Shown here one piece after another: positions 37,216-48,090 of a stretch of DNA of 64,000 nucleotides. Within the stretch, counting starts at the first letter, position 1. Each line of letters opens with the position of its first letter. The notes under the pieces were generated by a model. The model had not been told where the DNA came from. It saw only the letters and a program-made list of their open reading frames with translations, and searched no databases. This stretch comes from CAVTWS01 sp963738445 (lineage in GTDB: Bacteria > Actinomycetota > Acidimicrobiia > Acidimicrobiales > SHLQ01): contig CAVTWS010000015.1 in NCBI GenBank assembly GCA_963738445.1, positions 248,001-312,000 of the forward strand, written 5' to 3'. The translations under genes were made by a program, and so were the position numbers.

Positions 37216-37581
37216 GTGTCGGACTTCCTTCGGAATTGGCTGACTGTCGTCATCTTCGGCGCGGTGGCCGTCTCGCTCGTGGGTGCCTTGCTCGGCCTGT
37301 CGAGCCTCATCCGCCCCAATCGGCCTACCGAGCAGAAGGGTCTCACCTACGAGAGCGGCGTCGATCCCACCGGCAGCATGTGGTCCCAGACCAACGTGCG
37401 GTACTACGTGTTCGCCCTCCTCTTCGTCCTGTTCGACGTCGAAGCGGTGTTCATCTTCCCCTGGGCGACACGGGTCGAGCTGTACGACGTGTTCGGTCTG
37501 GTCGAGATGGGGATCTTCATCGGGATCCTGGCTCTCGGCCTCGCCTACGCCTGGCGCAAGGGGATGCTCAAGTGGATGTGA
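37216..37581 (+). CDS. nuoA: NADH-quinone oxidoreductase subunit A (cluster 2)
   Basis: A 121-residue, three-helix subunit starting with GTG. The conserved loop is YESGVDPTGSMW: serine replaces the cysteine found in the cluster 1 protein (YECGIIPT). NVRYYVFALLFVLFDVEAVFIFPWA is the second-helix signature. It starts a second complex I cluster that lacks nuoEFG. Confidence 0.9.
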   Translation: MSDFLRNWLTVVIFGAVAVSLVGALLGLSSLIRPNRPTEQKGLTYESGVDPTGSMWSQTNVRYYVFALLFVLFDVEAVFIFPWATRVELYDVFGLVEMGIFIGILALGLAYAWRKGMLKWM

Positions 37582-37634
37582 CACCGATGTCGTCGAGGGT
37601 GCCCGGGCCACTGAGCTCGAGGGAGGACTGACCT

Positions 37635-38135
37635 GTGGGTCTCGTCGAGAGCGGCAAGATGCCCAAGTCGCTCACCAACCTCCTCAACATCAGCCGGAAG
37701 TACTCACTGTGGGTGTACCAGTGGGGTCTCGCGTGCTGCGCCATCGAGATGGGCGCGGCGTTCGTGTCGCCCCGGTACGACGTCATGCGCCTGGGCGTCA
37801 TCCCGCTGCCGGCCAGTCCCCGCCAGGCCGACCTCGTCGTCATCTCGGGGACGGTGACCGACAAGATGGCCCCGTCCATCAAGCGCCTGTACGAGCAGAT
37901 TCCCGATCCCAAGTACGTGATCTCCATGGGTTCGTGCGCGAACTGCGGCGGACCGTACTGGGATTCGTACTCGGTCACCAAAGGCGTCGACCAGATCATC
38001 CCGGTCGACGTGTACGTTCCCGGCTGCCCGCCTCGGCCCGAGGCGCTGCTCGAGGGCATCGTGCTGCTGCAACAGATGATCCGCAACGAGGATCCCGCCC
38101 AACGCTGGAAGGGTGAAGACGTTGTCGTCGGCTGA
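37635..38135 (+). CDS. nuoB: NADH-quinone oxidoreductase subunit B (cluster 2)
   Basis: A 166-residue subunit with GTG start. N2 ligands are in [19 protein letters not shown] and VPGCPPRPE. It is shorter at the C-terminus than the cluster 1 paralogue and differs through much of its length, which argues against a recent duplication. It overlaps nuoC by 23 bases. Confidence 0.93.
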   Translation: MGLVESGKMPKSLTNLLNISRKYSLWVYQWGLACCAIEMGAAFVSPRYDVMRLGVIPLPASPRQADLVVISGTVTDKMAPSIKRLYEQIPDPKYVISMGSCANCGGPYWDSYSVTKGVDQIIPVDVYVPGCPPRPEALLEGIVLLQQMIRNEDPAQRWKGEDVVVG

Positions 38136-38823
38136 TACCGCTGCTCCCGGAGACACCGAGACCGATCGGGTCGAGGTCGACCAGCGTCGAGACGCGCTCG
38201 TCGCCGCCCTGCGCGCCGAACTGGGCGCCTCCGTCGTCGACTCCCTCGTCCGGCCGGGCGACGACATCTGGGTCCGGGTCACGGCCGACTCCTGGGCCGA
38301 GGCGGCTCGGGTCGCCCGGCACCACCTCGGGTTCCGCTACTTCAATTTCTTGTCCGTGATCGACTGGATGCCCTCGCCGTTCGGTCGGGAGATGGACAGC
38401 GAAGTCGACACAGCCATCTCCGGCACCACCGGCAAAGAGCCCGAGCCGATGCGTTGGGGCGTGACCGGAGGTGCAACCCGGTTCCAGGTCTTCGCCCGGG
38501 TGAACAACGTGGTGGAGCACCTCGGGATCACCTTCAAGGCCGACATCCCCGAGCCGGGGCTCGTCGTTCCCACCTGGATCCCGGTGTACGCCGGCGCCAA
38601 CTGGCACGAGCGCGAGGCGTACGAGATGTACGGCATCTCGTTCGTCGGTCACCCCGACCTCCGCAACCTGTACCTGCCCACCGAGTTCGAGGGTCACCCC
38701 CTCCGCAAGGACTTCCCGCTCCTGGCCCGTCGCGTCAAGCCGTGGCCGGGGATCGTGGACGTCGAGCCGATGCCCGGCGACACCGGTGCCGACGAAGAAC
38801 CGACCGAAGGAGGCGCCGAATGA
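38113..38823 (+). CDS. nuoC: NADH-quinone oxidoreductase subunit C (cluster 2)
   Basis: A 236-residue subunit. Its GTG start at 38113 lies inside nuoB; TTG 38122 is an alternative. The signature [37 protein letters not shown] is complete in order (about 165-201). The stop falls in ATGA at 38820-38823, which begins a 31-codon micro-ORF and not nuoD. Confidence 0.92.
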   Translation: MKTLSSADTAAPGDTETDRVEVDQRRDALVAALRAELGASVVDSLVRPGDDIWVRVTADSWAEAARVARHHLGFRYFNFLSVIDWMPSPFGREMDSEVDTAISGTTGKEPEPMRWGVTGGATRFQVFARVNNVVEHLGITFKADIPEPGLVVPTWIPVYAGANWHEREAYEMYGISFVGHPDLRNLYLPTEFEGHPLRKDFPLLARRVKPWPGIVDVEPMPGDTGADEEPTEGGAE

Positions 38824-38915
38824 CCGCTCTCGTCCGGGGGCTGCGCCCCCGAACCCCATCGTCGGTCGACTCGCTGGCGCTCGCCCGCCCGACCGGCCAG
38901 GAGCTTCGCTCATGA
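38820..38915 (+). other. Micro-ORF cassette between nuoC and nuoD (cluster 2)
   Basis: ATGACCGCT at 38820-38828 is repeated at 38912-38920, where it is the nuoD start. The 92-bp unit between encodes a 31-residue peptide beginning [11 protein letters not shown] and ending GQELRS, and its TGA overlaps the nuoD ATG. A strong Shine-Dalgarno (AAGGAGG, 38807-38813) serves the micro-ORF, and a second (AGGAG, 38899-38903) inside the unit serves nuoD. The unit contains a hairpin, GGGGGCTGCGCCCCC (about 38836-38850). Confidence 0.55.
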
Positions 38916-40084
38916 CCGCTGTCTCCGACCGCAACCAGGTCGCCGCCCTGGCCGCACGCGCCGCGGACAACCGCGTCAACCTGGAGATCGAAACCGAGGG
39001 CATGACCCTCAACATCGGTCCCCAGCACCCGGCCACGCACGGCACCCTCCGCATCATCGCCAGGCTCGACGGCGAGCAGGTGGTGGCCGCCGAACCGGTG
39101 CCCGGGTACATGCACCGTGGCTACGAGAAGCTGACCGAGGTCCGCACCTACCCGCAGGTCACCACCCTGGTGAACCGGATCGACTGGCTGGGCAGCTTCG
39201 CCAACGAGGTGCCGTTCATCCTGGCGGCCGAGAAGCTGATGGGCGTCGAGGCCCCACCCCGGGCCCGGCACATCCGCACGATCCTGTTCGAGATGTCCCG
39301 GGTCTCGAACCTCATCCTCTTCCTCGGTGACATGGGCATCCAGCTCGGCGCCATGACCCCGGTCTTCTACGCCTTCCGCGACCGTGAGTACGTGCTCAAC
39401 CAGATCGAAGCGGTGACCGGTGGCCGGTTCCATCCCAACTTCGACCGCATCGGTGGCCTCAAGGACGATCTGCCCAAGGGCTGGACGGACGGCACGCGTC
39501 GGGCCATGGAGCACGTGCGGGCGTTCTGCGACCAGATGGAGACCCTGGTCCTCGGCAACGAGATCTTCCAGGCCCGCACCCGCGGCATCGGCGTGATCCC
39601 CGCCGACATCGGCCTGGCCTACGGTCTGTCCGGCGCCAACATCCGCGCCTCGGGTGTCGATTGGGACCTTCGCCGCGACAACCCGTGCGGGCTGGTCTAC
39701 GACACCATCCCGTGGAAGGTCTGGACCCACCCCGACGGGGACAGCTTCGCCCGCTTCTGGGTCCGTCTCCAGGAAGTGCGTGAAGGTGCGGACATCGTCG
39801 ACAAGCTGCTCGACAACGTGCCGAAGGGGCCGATCATGGCCAAGGTCCCCCGCATCATCAAGGTGCCCGAGGGTGAGGCCTGGGTCGAGACCGACAACCC
39901 GCTCGGCGCCATGGGGTACTACGTCGTGTCCAAGGGTGACCTCGTTCCCTTCCGGGTCAAGATCCGCTCGGCGTCGTTCAACAACGTCTCGATCACGCCG
40001 TGGCTGCTCAAGGGCGTCTACGTTCCCGACATCATCACGATCCTGGCCAGCTTGTACTTCATCCTCGGAGACATCGATCGATGA
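38912..40084 (+). CDS. nuoD: NADH-quinone oxidoreductase subunit D (cluster 2)
   Basis: A 390-residue quinone-site subunit in one intact frame. [31 protein letters not shown] and [14 protein letters not shown] are the N-terminal signatures; [23 protein letters not shown] and the C-terminal ILGDIDR complete it. The conserved arginine shortly after the HPATHG motif corresponds in position to the region methylated in mitochondrial NDUFS2, relevant because a NDUFAF7-like gene follows this cluster. Confidence 0.94.
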   Translation: MTAVSDRNQVAALAARAADNRVNLEIETEGMTLNIGPQHPATHGTLRIIARLDGEQVVAAEPVPGYMHRGYEKLTEVRTYPQVTTLVNRIDWLGSFANEVPFILAAEKLMGVEAPPRARHIRTILFEMSRVSNLILFLGDMGIQLGAMTPVFYAFRDREYVLNQIEAVTGGRFHPNFDRIGGLKDDLPKGWTDGTRRAMEHVRAFCDQMETLVLGNEIFQARTRGIGVIPADIGLAYGLSGANIRASGVDWDLRRDNPCGLVYDTIPWKVWTHPDGDSFARFWVRLQEVREGADIVDKLLDNVPKGPIMAKVPRIIKVPEGEAWVETDNPLGAMGYYVVSKGDLVPFRVKIRSASFNNVSITPWLLKGVYVPDIITILASLYFILGDIDR

Positions 40085-41111
40085 CCCCCGTACTCGCTGA
40101 TCTCGCCTACTGGCAGCAGACCATCATCCGTGTGGTGGTCGGCCTCGTCGCCGTGCTCATCCCGGCCGGCACGCTCGTCTACGTCTACCTCTTCAAGATG
40201 ATGAGTTTCATGCAGAGCCGCCTCGGCCCCATGGAGGCGGGTCCCTTCGGGTCCATGCAGCTGCTCGCCGAGGTGGGCAAGTGGATCCAGAAGGAAGACA
40301 TCGTCCCCGCCGGGCGGATCGCATCGTCTTCGTCGCCGCCCCGTTCCTCGTCCTCATGAGCACCTTCCTTCTGGTGCTCGTGCTGCCGGCCGGTCCGGAC
40401 GCCTGGTTCATCAACCTCGAGACGGGCGTCTTCTTCGCCTTGGCGGTCGGGTCGATCTCGGTCATCGGCATCCTCATGGCCGGCTGGTCGTCGGCCAACA
40501 AGTACTCCCTGCTCGGCGGCCTGCGCGCCGCCGGTCAGCTCATCGCCTACGAGCTGCCGATGGTGCTGGCGGTGGTGGGCGTGGTCATCCAGGCCGGCAC
40601 CATGAACATGCAGGGCATCGTGCTCGCCCAGGCCAACGGTGAGATGTTCGGGTGGGGCGGTCTCGGCAACCCGTTCATCCTCACGCAGCTGGTCGGGTTC
40701 GCCGTCTTCCTGATCGCCGTCCAGGCCGAGCTCACCCAGACACCGTTCGACATGCCCATCGCCGAGTCCGAGCTGGTGAGCGGGTACCTCACCGAGTACT
40801 CGGGTCTGCGCTTCCTCCTGTTCTTCATCGGCGAGTTCGCCACCGCCGGCGTGTTCGGCGCCATCATCTCGGTGTTGTTCCTGGGCGGCTGGTACGTGCC
40901 CGGCATCGACCCCGATGAGAACCTGTTCAACGTCATCGGCCCGCTCGTGTTGTTCGCCAAGATGATGCTGGTGACGTTCCTCATCTTCTGGTTCCGGTTC
41001 ACCTATCCCCGCTTCCGTGAGGATCAGCTCCAGAAGCTGGCCTGGAAGTTCCTCGTCCCCGTCTCGCTCCTCAACATCGCGGCCACCGCGGTGTTGAAGG
41101 TGGCGTTCTAG
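40081..41111 (+). CDS. nuoH: NADH-quinone oxidoreductase subunit H (cluster 2, one frameshift)
   Basis: The quinone-channel membrane subunit. It starts at ATG 40081, overlapping the nuoD stop, and shows [35 protein letters not shown]. The frame breaks near 40313, where GCCGGGCGGAT lacks one G (GCCGGGGCGGAT restores ADRIVF). It continues with [28 protein letters not shown] and [23 protein letters not shown]. The missing base in a G-run fits a sequencing error. Confidence 0.9.
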
Positions 41112-41134
41112 GAACGGGCGGAAAGGACGACACC

Positions 41135-41671
41135 ATGGGACTCGTACCAGGAATGATCAAGGGCTTGGGCGTCACCGCCAAGACCGCGCTCGACACCTTG
41201 TTCCCCGACGGCCTGAAGAAGCCGGTGCCGGCCCCCTCACGCGGCGCCCACACCGTGCAGTACCCCCACGAGAAGGAAGCGCCCGCCCCCCGGGCCCGTG
41301 GCGTCATCGCCCTGCACGAGGAGAACTGCACCTCGTGCATGCTGTGCGCCCGTGAATGCCCGGACTGGTGCATCTACATCGAGGCGCACAAGACCAAGGC
41401 GCCACCGCGCCGCGCCGGCGGCAAGCCCCGCGCCGTCAACGCCCTCGACCGCTTCAGCATCGATTACTCGTTGTGCATGTACTGCGGCATCTGCGTCGAG
41501 GTCTGCCCCTTCGACGCGCTGTTCTGGAGCCCCGAGTACGAGTACTCCGAGTTCAAGATCGCCAACCTGCTCCACGACAAGGAGCGCCTGGGCGACTGGA
41601 TGACCACGGTCCCCGAGTTCGAGGACTACGAGGCCGGCGCCGAGGTCAAGAAGAAGAAGGTGCCGCGGTGA
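41135..41671 (+). CDS. nuoI: NADH-quinone oxidoreductase subunit I (cluster 2)
   Basis: A 178-residue subunit with two 4Fe-4S motifs, [17 protein letters not shown] (about 66-82) and [18 protein letters not shown] (about 113-130). The C-terminus is a lysine-rich stub (EVKKKKVPR). GGAAAGG lies about 8 bases before the ATG. In EFG-less complexes NuoI or NuoB-side surfaces accept electrons from a donor such as ferredoxin; the donor here is unknown. Confidence 0.93.
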   Translation: MGLVPGMIKGLGVTAKTALDTLFPDGLKKPVPAPSRGAHTVQYPHEKEAPAPRARGVIALHEENCTSCMLCARECPDWCIYIEAHKTKAPPRRAGGKPRAVNALDRFSIDYSLCMYCGICVEVCPFDALFWSPEYEYSEFKIANLLHDKERLGDWMTTVPEFEDYEAGAEVKKKKVPR

Positions 41672-42192
41672 TCTGGGCCCAGTCATCCGGGGGCGACCTC
41701 CTCGTCGCGCAGAACATCGCCTTCGGCATCACCGCCGCGGTGATGCTGATCTCGGCGTGGCGAGTGGTCACGACATCGAACGTCGTCCACGCCGCGTTGT
41801 ACCTCGTGCTGGTCCTCGCCGGGGTGGCCGCCAACTTCATCCTGCTCGGCTCCGAGTTCGTCGGCGTGACCCAGGTGCTCGTCTACATCGGTGCGGTGGT
41901 CGTGTTGTTCCTGTTCGGCATCATGCTGACCCGGGCGCAATTGGGCGACGACGACACCGTCCGCGACGAGAAGCGGATCATGGCGGCGCTGGTCGGGGTG
42001 CTCCTGATGGCGGTGATGAGCTACGCCCTCATCGACGCCTTCGACGACACCCGGGTCGACCTCGAGGGCCCGCGATCGGTGGCCGAGGTCTCCGACTCGA
42101 TCTTCGCCGACTACCTGATCGCCTTCGAGGCGGTCTCGGTGCTGCTGCTGGCGGCGCTCATCGGTGCCATCGTCGTGGCCCGGAAGGACTGA
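41668..42192 (+). CDS. nuoJ: NADH-quinone oxidoreductase subunit J (cluster 2)
   Basis: A 174-residue membrane subunit with GTG start overlapping the nuoI stop. Helix 3 motif [25 protein letters not shown] and the terminal [22 protein letters not shown] are typical. Confidence 0.92.
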   Translation: MIWAQSSGGDLLVAQNIAFGITAAVMLISAWRVVTTSNVVHAALYLVLVLAGVAANFILLGSEFVGVTQVLVYIGAVVVLFLFGIMLTRAQLGDDDTVRDEKRIMAALVGVLLMAVMSYALIDAFDDTRVDLEGPRSVAEVSDSIFADYLIAFEAVSVLLLAALIGAIVVARKD

Positions 42193-42195
42193 TCC

Positions 42196-42495
42196 ATGGT
42201 CCTCAATCAGTTCCTCCTGCTCGCCGCGGCTCTGTTCTGCATCGGGGTCTACGGTGTGCTGGCCCGGCGCAACGGCGTGCTCGTGCTGATGTCGATCGAG
42301 TTGATCCTCAATGCCGTCAACATCAACCTGGTGGCCTTCGGCGCCTTCACGAACTCCGTCGCCGGCGACGTCTTCGCCTTGTTCGTGATCGCCATCGCCG
42401 CCGCCGAGGTCGGTGTCGGTCTGGCCATCGTGCTGCTCATCTATCGCAACCGCAGGAGCATCGATCTCACCGAGATCGACGCCATGAGGGGCTGA
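42196..42495 (+). CDS. nuoK: NADH-quinone oxidoreductase subunit K (cluster 2)
   Basis: A 99-residue, three-helix subunit. Conserved glutamates lie in [17 protein letters not shown] and in [21 protein letters not shown]. It is 3 bases after nuoJ and 1 base before nuoL. Confidence 0.93.
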   Translation: MVLNQFLLLAAALFCIGVYGVLARRNGVLVLMSIELILNAVNINLVAFGAFTNSVAGDVFALFVIAIAAAEVGVGLAIVLLIYRNRRSIDLTEIDAMRG

Positions 42496-42496
42496 C

Positions 42497-44894
42497 GTGA
42501 ACCTGTCGAGCACGCTGCTACTGGCCGCCGAGGGTGCGACCTCCGGAACCGCGGTCACCACCGAGGGCGGATTCCTCCTCCGCAACGCCTGGATCATCCC
42601 GGTGTTCCCGTTCGTGTCGTTCTGGCTCATCCTCTTCTTCGGTAAGCGTTTGCCGAAGAAGGGTGCGGAGATCGGCATTGCCGCGGTCGGGATCGCCTTC
42701 GCCCTGGCGGTCATCACCGGGGTCCAGTGGATCGACCACCGGGACAACTTCAATCTCGCCACCGCCTCCGCCGCCGAAGGCGGCTCAGAAGTCAGCGCGA
42801 GAAGGTGAAGCCGCCACCGCCACCGAAGGCGGCTCAGAGGTCAGCGCAGAAGGTGAGACCGAATCGGGGGAGGCCGAGGCGGAGCACGAGGAAGCCCATC
42901 CGTCCGTGGCGGTCTCCAACAACATCGAGTGGCTGACGTCGGGCGGGCACAGCTACCGGGTCGGCTTCCTCGTCGACGGCCTGGCGGCGATGATGCTGTT
43001 CGTCGTCACGCTCATCTCGTTGCTCGTGCACGTCTACAGCACCGACTACGTGAGCGGCGACCGCCGGTACACGCACTACTTCGCCTTCCTCAGCTTGTTC
43101 ACTGCGTCCATGTTGTTCCTGGTGCTGGCCGAGAACACCCTGCAGATGCTGGTGGGCTGGGAGTTGGTCGGCGTCTGTTCGTTCGCGCTGATCGGGCACT
43201 GGTGGGAGGAGAAACCGAACTCCGACGCCGCGCTCAAGGCCTTCCTCACCAACCGGGTCGGCGATGTCGGCCTCCTCGTCGGGGTGAGCATCTTGTTCTT
43301 CACCGCCGGCGGCACGTTCAACATCGTCGAGATCAACACGCTGGCCAACCAAGGCGCACTCAGCCACACGGCGCTGCTCGTGGCCTCCATCTCCTTGACC
43401 GCCGCGGTCATGTCGAAGTCGGGGCAGTTTTTCCTGCACACCTGGCTCCCCGACGCGATGGCCGGGCCAACCCCGGTGTCGGCGCTCATCCACGCCGCCA
43501 CCATGGTCGTCGCCGGCGTGTACATGGTGGCCCGCCTGTACGGCGTGTTCTACGAGGGCTTCTCGATCGGCGGCAGCAGCATCAACCTGCTGGCGATCAT
43601 CGGCGCCGTGACCCTCCTGGTCGGTGGCTCGCTGGCTTTCGTGCAGAACGACATCAAGAAGGTGCTGGCCTACTCCACGGTCAGCCAGCTCGGTTACATG
43701 GTCATGGCCCTCGGGGTGGGGGCCTGGACGGCCGCGGTGTTCCACCTGTTCACGCACGCGTTCTTCAAGGCCGGGCTGTTCCTCGGGTCCGGATCGGTCG
43801 CCCACGCCGTGCACAGCTTCGACATGAAGAAGGACATGGGCGGCCTGCGCAAGTACATGCCGACCACGTTCATCACCTTCATGATCTGCTCGGTCGCGCT
43901 GATGGGCCTCCCGCCGCTCGCCGGGTTCTGGTCGAAGGACGAGATCCTCGTCGGCACCGGCGGTTGGGGTCTGTTCGGCGGCACCGGTGGCAACGGGGCC
44001 TACACGGCGATGCTCGTGATGGGCATGCTCGGCGCGGCCATGACCGCCGCCTACATGACCCGTTGCATCTACCTGACCTTCTTCGGTGAGTGGCGGGGTC
44101 GCGCCGAAGGCGTGCCAGCGGTCGACGCGCACGCGACGGGTGATGATGGGCACCAAGGGGCTCACGGCGCCCACGACGACCACGCCGACGCTCATCACGG
44201 TGTGCCCCACGAGTCCGGCCCCCGGATCACGGTCCCGTTGATCATCCTGTCCGCCCTGGCCATCGGGGCCGGGCTGCTCAACCTGCCGGTCGGCTTCCAG
44301 CTCGTTCCGGACAGCTTCACGGAACGCTTCGGCCACTTCGTCGAACCCGTCAACCCGTATTTCCCGGCCATCTCCCACGGGACGCCGAGCTGGACGTTGG
44401 CCATCGCGTCGACGTTGGTGGCGCTCGTCGGCCTCGGCCTCGCCTACTGGTACTTCTTCGTGAAGGTGGAGGCAGCCTCGACGGCGGCGCACGAGTCGTT
44501 GACCGAGCTCTCCGACGGTCCGACCTCCCGTAACACCGTGCTTCGGACCGGGCACAAGGTGCTGGTCAACAAGTACTACCTCGACCACCTCTACACCGAT
44601 GTGATCGCCGGTGGCACCAAGGGGCCGCTCGCCCAGGGCGTCTACTGGACCAACCAGAAGTTGCTCGACGGGACGGTCAACCTCGTCGGCACCTCGGCCG
44701 TCAAAGCCGGACAACTCGTCTACGAACAGTTCGACCAGAAGATCGTCGACGGACTTGTCAACGGCTCGGGTCTGGCCTCGGAGGCCTCGGGCGAGCAACT
44801 ACGCAAGATCCAGACCGGCAAGGTCCAGCAGTACGCCGCGCTGCTGTTCCTCGGAGCCACTGTCCTCGCCGGCATCTTCATCATCGTGATCTGA
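42497..44894 (+). CDS. nuoL: NADH-quinone oxidoreductase subunit L (cluster 2, one frameshift)
   Basis: The distal antiporter-like subunit with GTG start. One frame break occurs near 42799 inside a 48-bp tandem repeat: the first copy reads AGCGCGAGAAGG and the second AGCGCAGAAGG, so one base is extra. The repeat encodes an acidic loop (EGGSEVSAEGE) between helices 1 and 2, unusual for NuoL. Later motifs are intact: [68 protein letters not shown] and [12 protein letters not shown] His/Asp-rich loop occurs near 44140-44210. Confidence 0.9.
42776..42856. repeat. 48-bp tandem repeat inside nuoL (cluster 2)
   Basis: Two near-identical copies start at GAAGGCGGCTCAGA, 42776 and 42825. They are 49 bases apart as sequenced, which is 48 (16 codons) plus the inserted base that breaks the frame. 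The coded peptide is rich in Glu, Gly, Ser and Ala. Confidence 0.65.
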
Positions 44895-44912
44895 CAAGGG
44901 ACTCACAGAACC

Positions 44913-46544
44913 ATGGAAGAGTTTCTCGACGACTGGGGCCTGACCCTCGCCACCTTCCTGCCCCTGGCAGGCGCGGTCCTGGTCATGCTGCTCCCCAAGG
45001 CCGAGGAGGAGCTGGCGAAGCTGATCTCGCTCCTCACCAGCGTGGCCGTGGGGGTGATCGGCGTCCTGCTCGTCACCGAGTTCGACTTCGACAACACCGA
45101 TGTCCTCCAGTTCGATCAGAACCAGGAGTGGATCGAGATCATCAACAGCCGGTACCACCTCGCCCTCGACGGGATGTCGCTGCCGCTGGTGTTGCTGACG
45201 ATGCTGGTCGTGCCCCTGTGCATCATCTACTCCTGGAACCACTTTCCCGAACCACACAACCCCAAGGCGTTCCTGGCCCTGATCCTGATCCTCGAGACCG
45301 GCATGGTCGGAACGTTCGTCGCCCAGGACCTGATGCTGTTCTTCGTCTTCTTCGAGGTCGTGCTCCTGCCGATGTTCTTCATGATCGCCGTGTGGGGCGG
45401 CCCGAACCGTCGCTACGCCTCGATCAAGTTCTTCCTCTACACCCTCTTCGGGTCGGCTCTGATGCTGCTGAGCTTCCTGGCCATCTTCTTCCTGGCCGAG
45501 GACGCCACCACCGGTGAGGCGCTCCGCACCTTCGACATGGTCGAGCTCAGCCAGTGGGGCGGTGCCGGCCTGGCCCGCACGACCGGGCTGCTGCTGTTCG
45601 GCGGCATGTTCCTGGGCTTCGGGGTCAAGGTGCCGATGTTCCCGTTCCACACCTGGCTGCCCGACGCCCACACCGAGGCGCCCACCGTCGGCTCGGTGAT
45701 CCTGGCCGCGGTGCTCCTCAAGCTCGGGACGTACGGCTTCATCCGCATCGCCATCCCGATCCTCCCCGAGCCGGCGGTGGAGTTCGCCCCCTGGATCGGG
45801 TTGCTGGCGGTGATCGGCATCATCTACGGCGCCCTCGGGTGCCTGGCCCAGACCGACATGAAACGGCTGATCGCGTTCTCGTCGGTCGCCCACATGGGCT
45901 TCGTGATGCTCGGCATCGCCACCCTCACCGACTTCGGCATCAACGCGGCCATCTTCGGCATGGTCGCCCACGGCCTCATCACCGGCATGCTGTTCTTCAT
46001 CGCCGGGTCGGTGAAGGACCGCTACCACACCCTGGAGATCCAGCGCCTGGGTGGGCTCCTGGTCCAGGCTCCCCGTATGGGCTGGATGCTCGGCTTCTGC
46101 GTCATGGCGTCGCTCGGCCTCCCCGGCCTGGCCGGGTTCTGGGGGGAGTTCCCCGCCATCTTGAGCTCGTACAACCCGGGCAACGGGGTCCCGGTCGAGA
46201 CCTTCCGCACCTTCATGGTCATCTCGGCGGTCGGTACCGTGCTGGCGGCCGGGTACCTGTTGTGGCTGCTCCAGCGCACCGCGTTCGGCACGCCGACCGA
46301 GGAGTTCGCCGACGATCCCCACATCCAGGACGCCCATCTCTCCGAATACGTGGCCTGGGCGCCGATGCTCGTGCTGATCGTCGTGCTGGGCTTCTATCCG
46401 AACGTCTTGTTCAAGACCACCGACGCCGCGGTGATCGACTCGCTCCATCCGTGTCTGTCGATCGCCGAGGACGACCCCAACGCCGTCGACTGCGCCGAGG
46501 TGTACGACGTGGCGCCCCTCGCCGAAGTCGCGGACCGGGAGTGA
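44913..46544 (+). CDS. nuoM: NADH-quinone oxidoreductase subunit M (cluster 2)
   Basis: A 543-residue antiporter-like subunit in one frame. It has [64 protein letters not shown] (with the conserved lysine one residue before VPMF), AQTDMKRLIAFSSVAHMGF and SLGLPGLAGFWGEFPAIL. The C-terminus has a soluble segment with two cysteines (HPCLS, VDCAE) after the last helix. Confidence 0.94.
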   Translation: MEEFLDDWGLTLATFLPLAGAVLVMLLPKAEEELAKLISLLTSVAVGVIGVLLVTEFDFDNTDVLQFDQNQEWIEIINSRYHLALDGMSLPLVLLTMLVVPLCIIYSWNHFPEPHNPKAFLALILILETGMVGTFVAQDLMLFFVFFEVVLLPMFFMIAVWGGPNRRYASIKFFLYTLFGSALMLLSFLAIFFLAEDATTGEALRTFDMVELSQWGGAGLARTTGLLLFGGMFLGFGVKVPMFPFHTWLPDAHTEAPTVGSVILAAVLLKLGTYGFIRIAIPILPEPAVEFAPWIGLLAVIGIIYGALGCLAQTDMKRLIAFSSVAHMGFVMLGIATLTDFGINAAIFGMVAHGLITGMLFFIAGSVKDRYHTLEIQRLGGLLVQAPRMGWMLGFCVMASLGLPGLAGFWGEFPAILSSYNPGNGVPVETFRTFMVISAVGTVLAAGYLLWLLQRTAFGTPTEEFADDPHIQDAHLSEYVAWAPMLVLIVVLGFYPNVLFKTTDAAVIDSLHPCLSIAEDDPNAVDCAEVYDVAPLAEVADRE

Positions 46545-46550
46545 TGACTC

Positions 46551-48060
46551 GTGCCGGCTGATCTCACCCTGTTCGCCGCCGACTGGGCGGCCCAGCCCGA
46601 TGTCGATTACCACGCGCTCGCGCCCGAGATCGTGCTGGTGGGGGCCGGCCTCTTGCTGATCCTGCTCGACGTCGTCCAGCTCGACAAGGCCCGTCGGATC
46701 GCTTCGGCGCTCGCCGGGATCGGCCTGCTGGGTGCCTTGATCCCGATCATCACCCTGGCCTACGACGGCGCCGACCGCTCGATGTTCGGCGGGGCCTACG
46801 TGGTCGACAACTACGCGCTCGTGCTCAAGGCGCTGTTCATCCTCGCCGGGTACATCGTCGTGCTGTTGTCGACCAACTACATCGCCGAGGGCGACTACTG
46901 GGAGAGCGAGTACTACGAGCTCCTGCTGGCGTCGATCATGGGCATGGTCGTGATGGCCTCGGCCCGGGACCTGATCACGATCTTCGTGGCGCTCGAGCTG
47001 CTTGTCGATCCCGGCCTACATGCTGGCGACCTGGCGGAAGCGTGACCCCAAGTCGAACGAGGCCGGGCTCAAGTACTACCTGATGGGCGTCTTCGCCTCG
47101 GCCATCATGCTGTACGGCATGTCGCTGCTGTTCGGGTACAGCGGGTCGACCCTGTTGAGCGAGATCGGCACCTCGATCGGCGGTCCGGGCGACTCCACGC
47201 CGATCATCACGCTCGGCGTGATCTTCGTCATCGTCGGATTCGGCTTCAAGGTGTCGTCGGTGCCGTTCCACACCTGGGCGCCCGATGTCTACGAAGGTGC
47301 CCCTACCCCGGTCACCGCGTTCCTCGCCGTGGCCTCGAAGGCGGCGGGGTTCGTGGCCCTGATGAACCTCGTCTTCGTCGGCTTCGCCGGCCGTGACGAC
47401 GTCTACGAACCGGTCTTCTGGATCCTCGCCGCCGCGTCGATGACGGTCGGCAACCTGATCGCGCTCCGCCAGACCAACGTGGTGCGCCTCATGGCGTACT
47501 CCGGCATCGCCCAGGCCGGCTACATCATCGCCCCGCTCGCGGTCGCCAGCGATGTCGGCAACGATGCCCTCCAGGCGATGATCCTGTACCTCATCGTGTA
47601 CGCGGCGATGAACCTCGGCGCGTTCGCAGTGATCCTGGCCGTGGCCCGGCGCACCCGCACCGCCGATCTCGACTCCTATCGGGGCCTGTACCAGTACGCC
47701 CCGGCGCTCACGCTCGTCATGACGGCGTTCCTCTTCAGCCTGACCGGCATCCCGCCGTTCGGTGGGTGGTACGCCAAGTTCGCCGTGTTGAAGGTCCTGA
47801 TGGACGCCAACACGCCCGCCGGCACCGTGTTGGCCATCGTGGTCGCCGTGAACTCGGTCATCGCCGCGTTCTACTACGCCGGCATCGCCCGCCGTATGTG
47901 GGTCGAGGACGTCCCCGATGGCGATATGCGCCCGATCCGGGTTCCCGCCGCCCTCACCGCCGCCCTCGCCATCACGGTGATCGTCACCCTCGTGTTCGGT
48001 GTGGCGCCCCAGGTCTTCGATGAGATGACCCGGGTGACGTTGCTGGCCGGGGGAAGCTGA
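46551..48060 (+). CDS. nuoN: NADH-quinone oxidoreductase subunit N (cluster 2, one frameshift)
   Basis: An antiporter-like subunit of about 502 residues with GTG start. The frame breaks near 47003: GAGCTGCTTGTCGATCCCG has an extra T, and removing it gives ELLSIPAYMLATW. Downstream motifs are KVSSVPFHTWAPDVYEGAPTPVTAFLAV, RQTNVVRLMAYSGIAQAGY and SLTGIPPFGGWYAKFAV. It closes cluster 2; a small inverted repeat ACGGGC/GCCCGT (48061-48080) follows. Confidence 0.9.
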
Positions 48061-48090
48061 ACGGGCGGGTCGCGGCCCGTCTGTCCCGAT

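Noticed and set aside
42834..44798. Long antisense frame over nuoL2 and a similar one over nuoM2 (44799-46613)
   Set aside because: Same shadow effect; composition is unnatural and the plus strand encodes complete complex I subunits.
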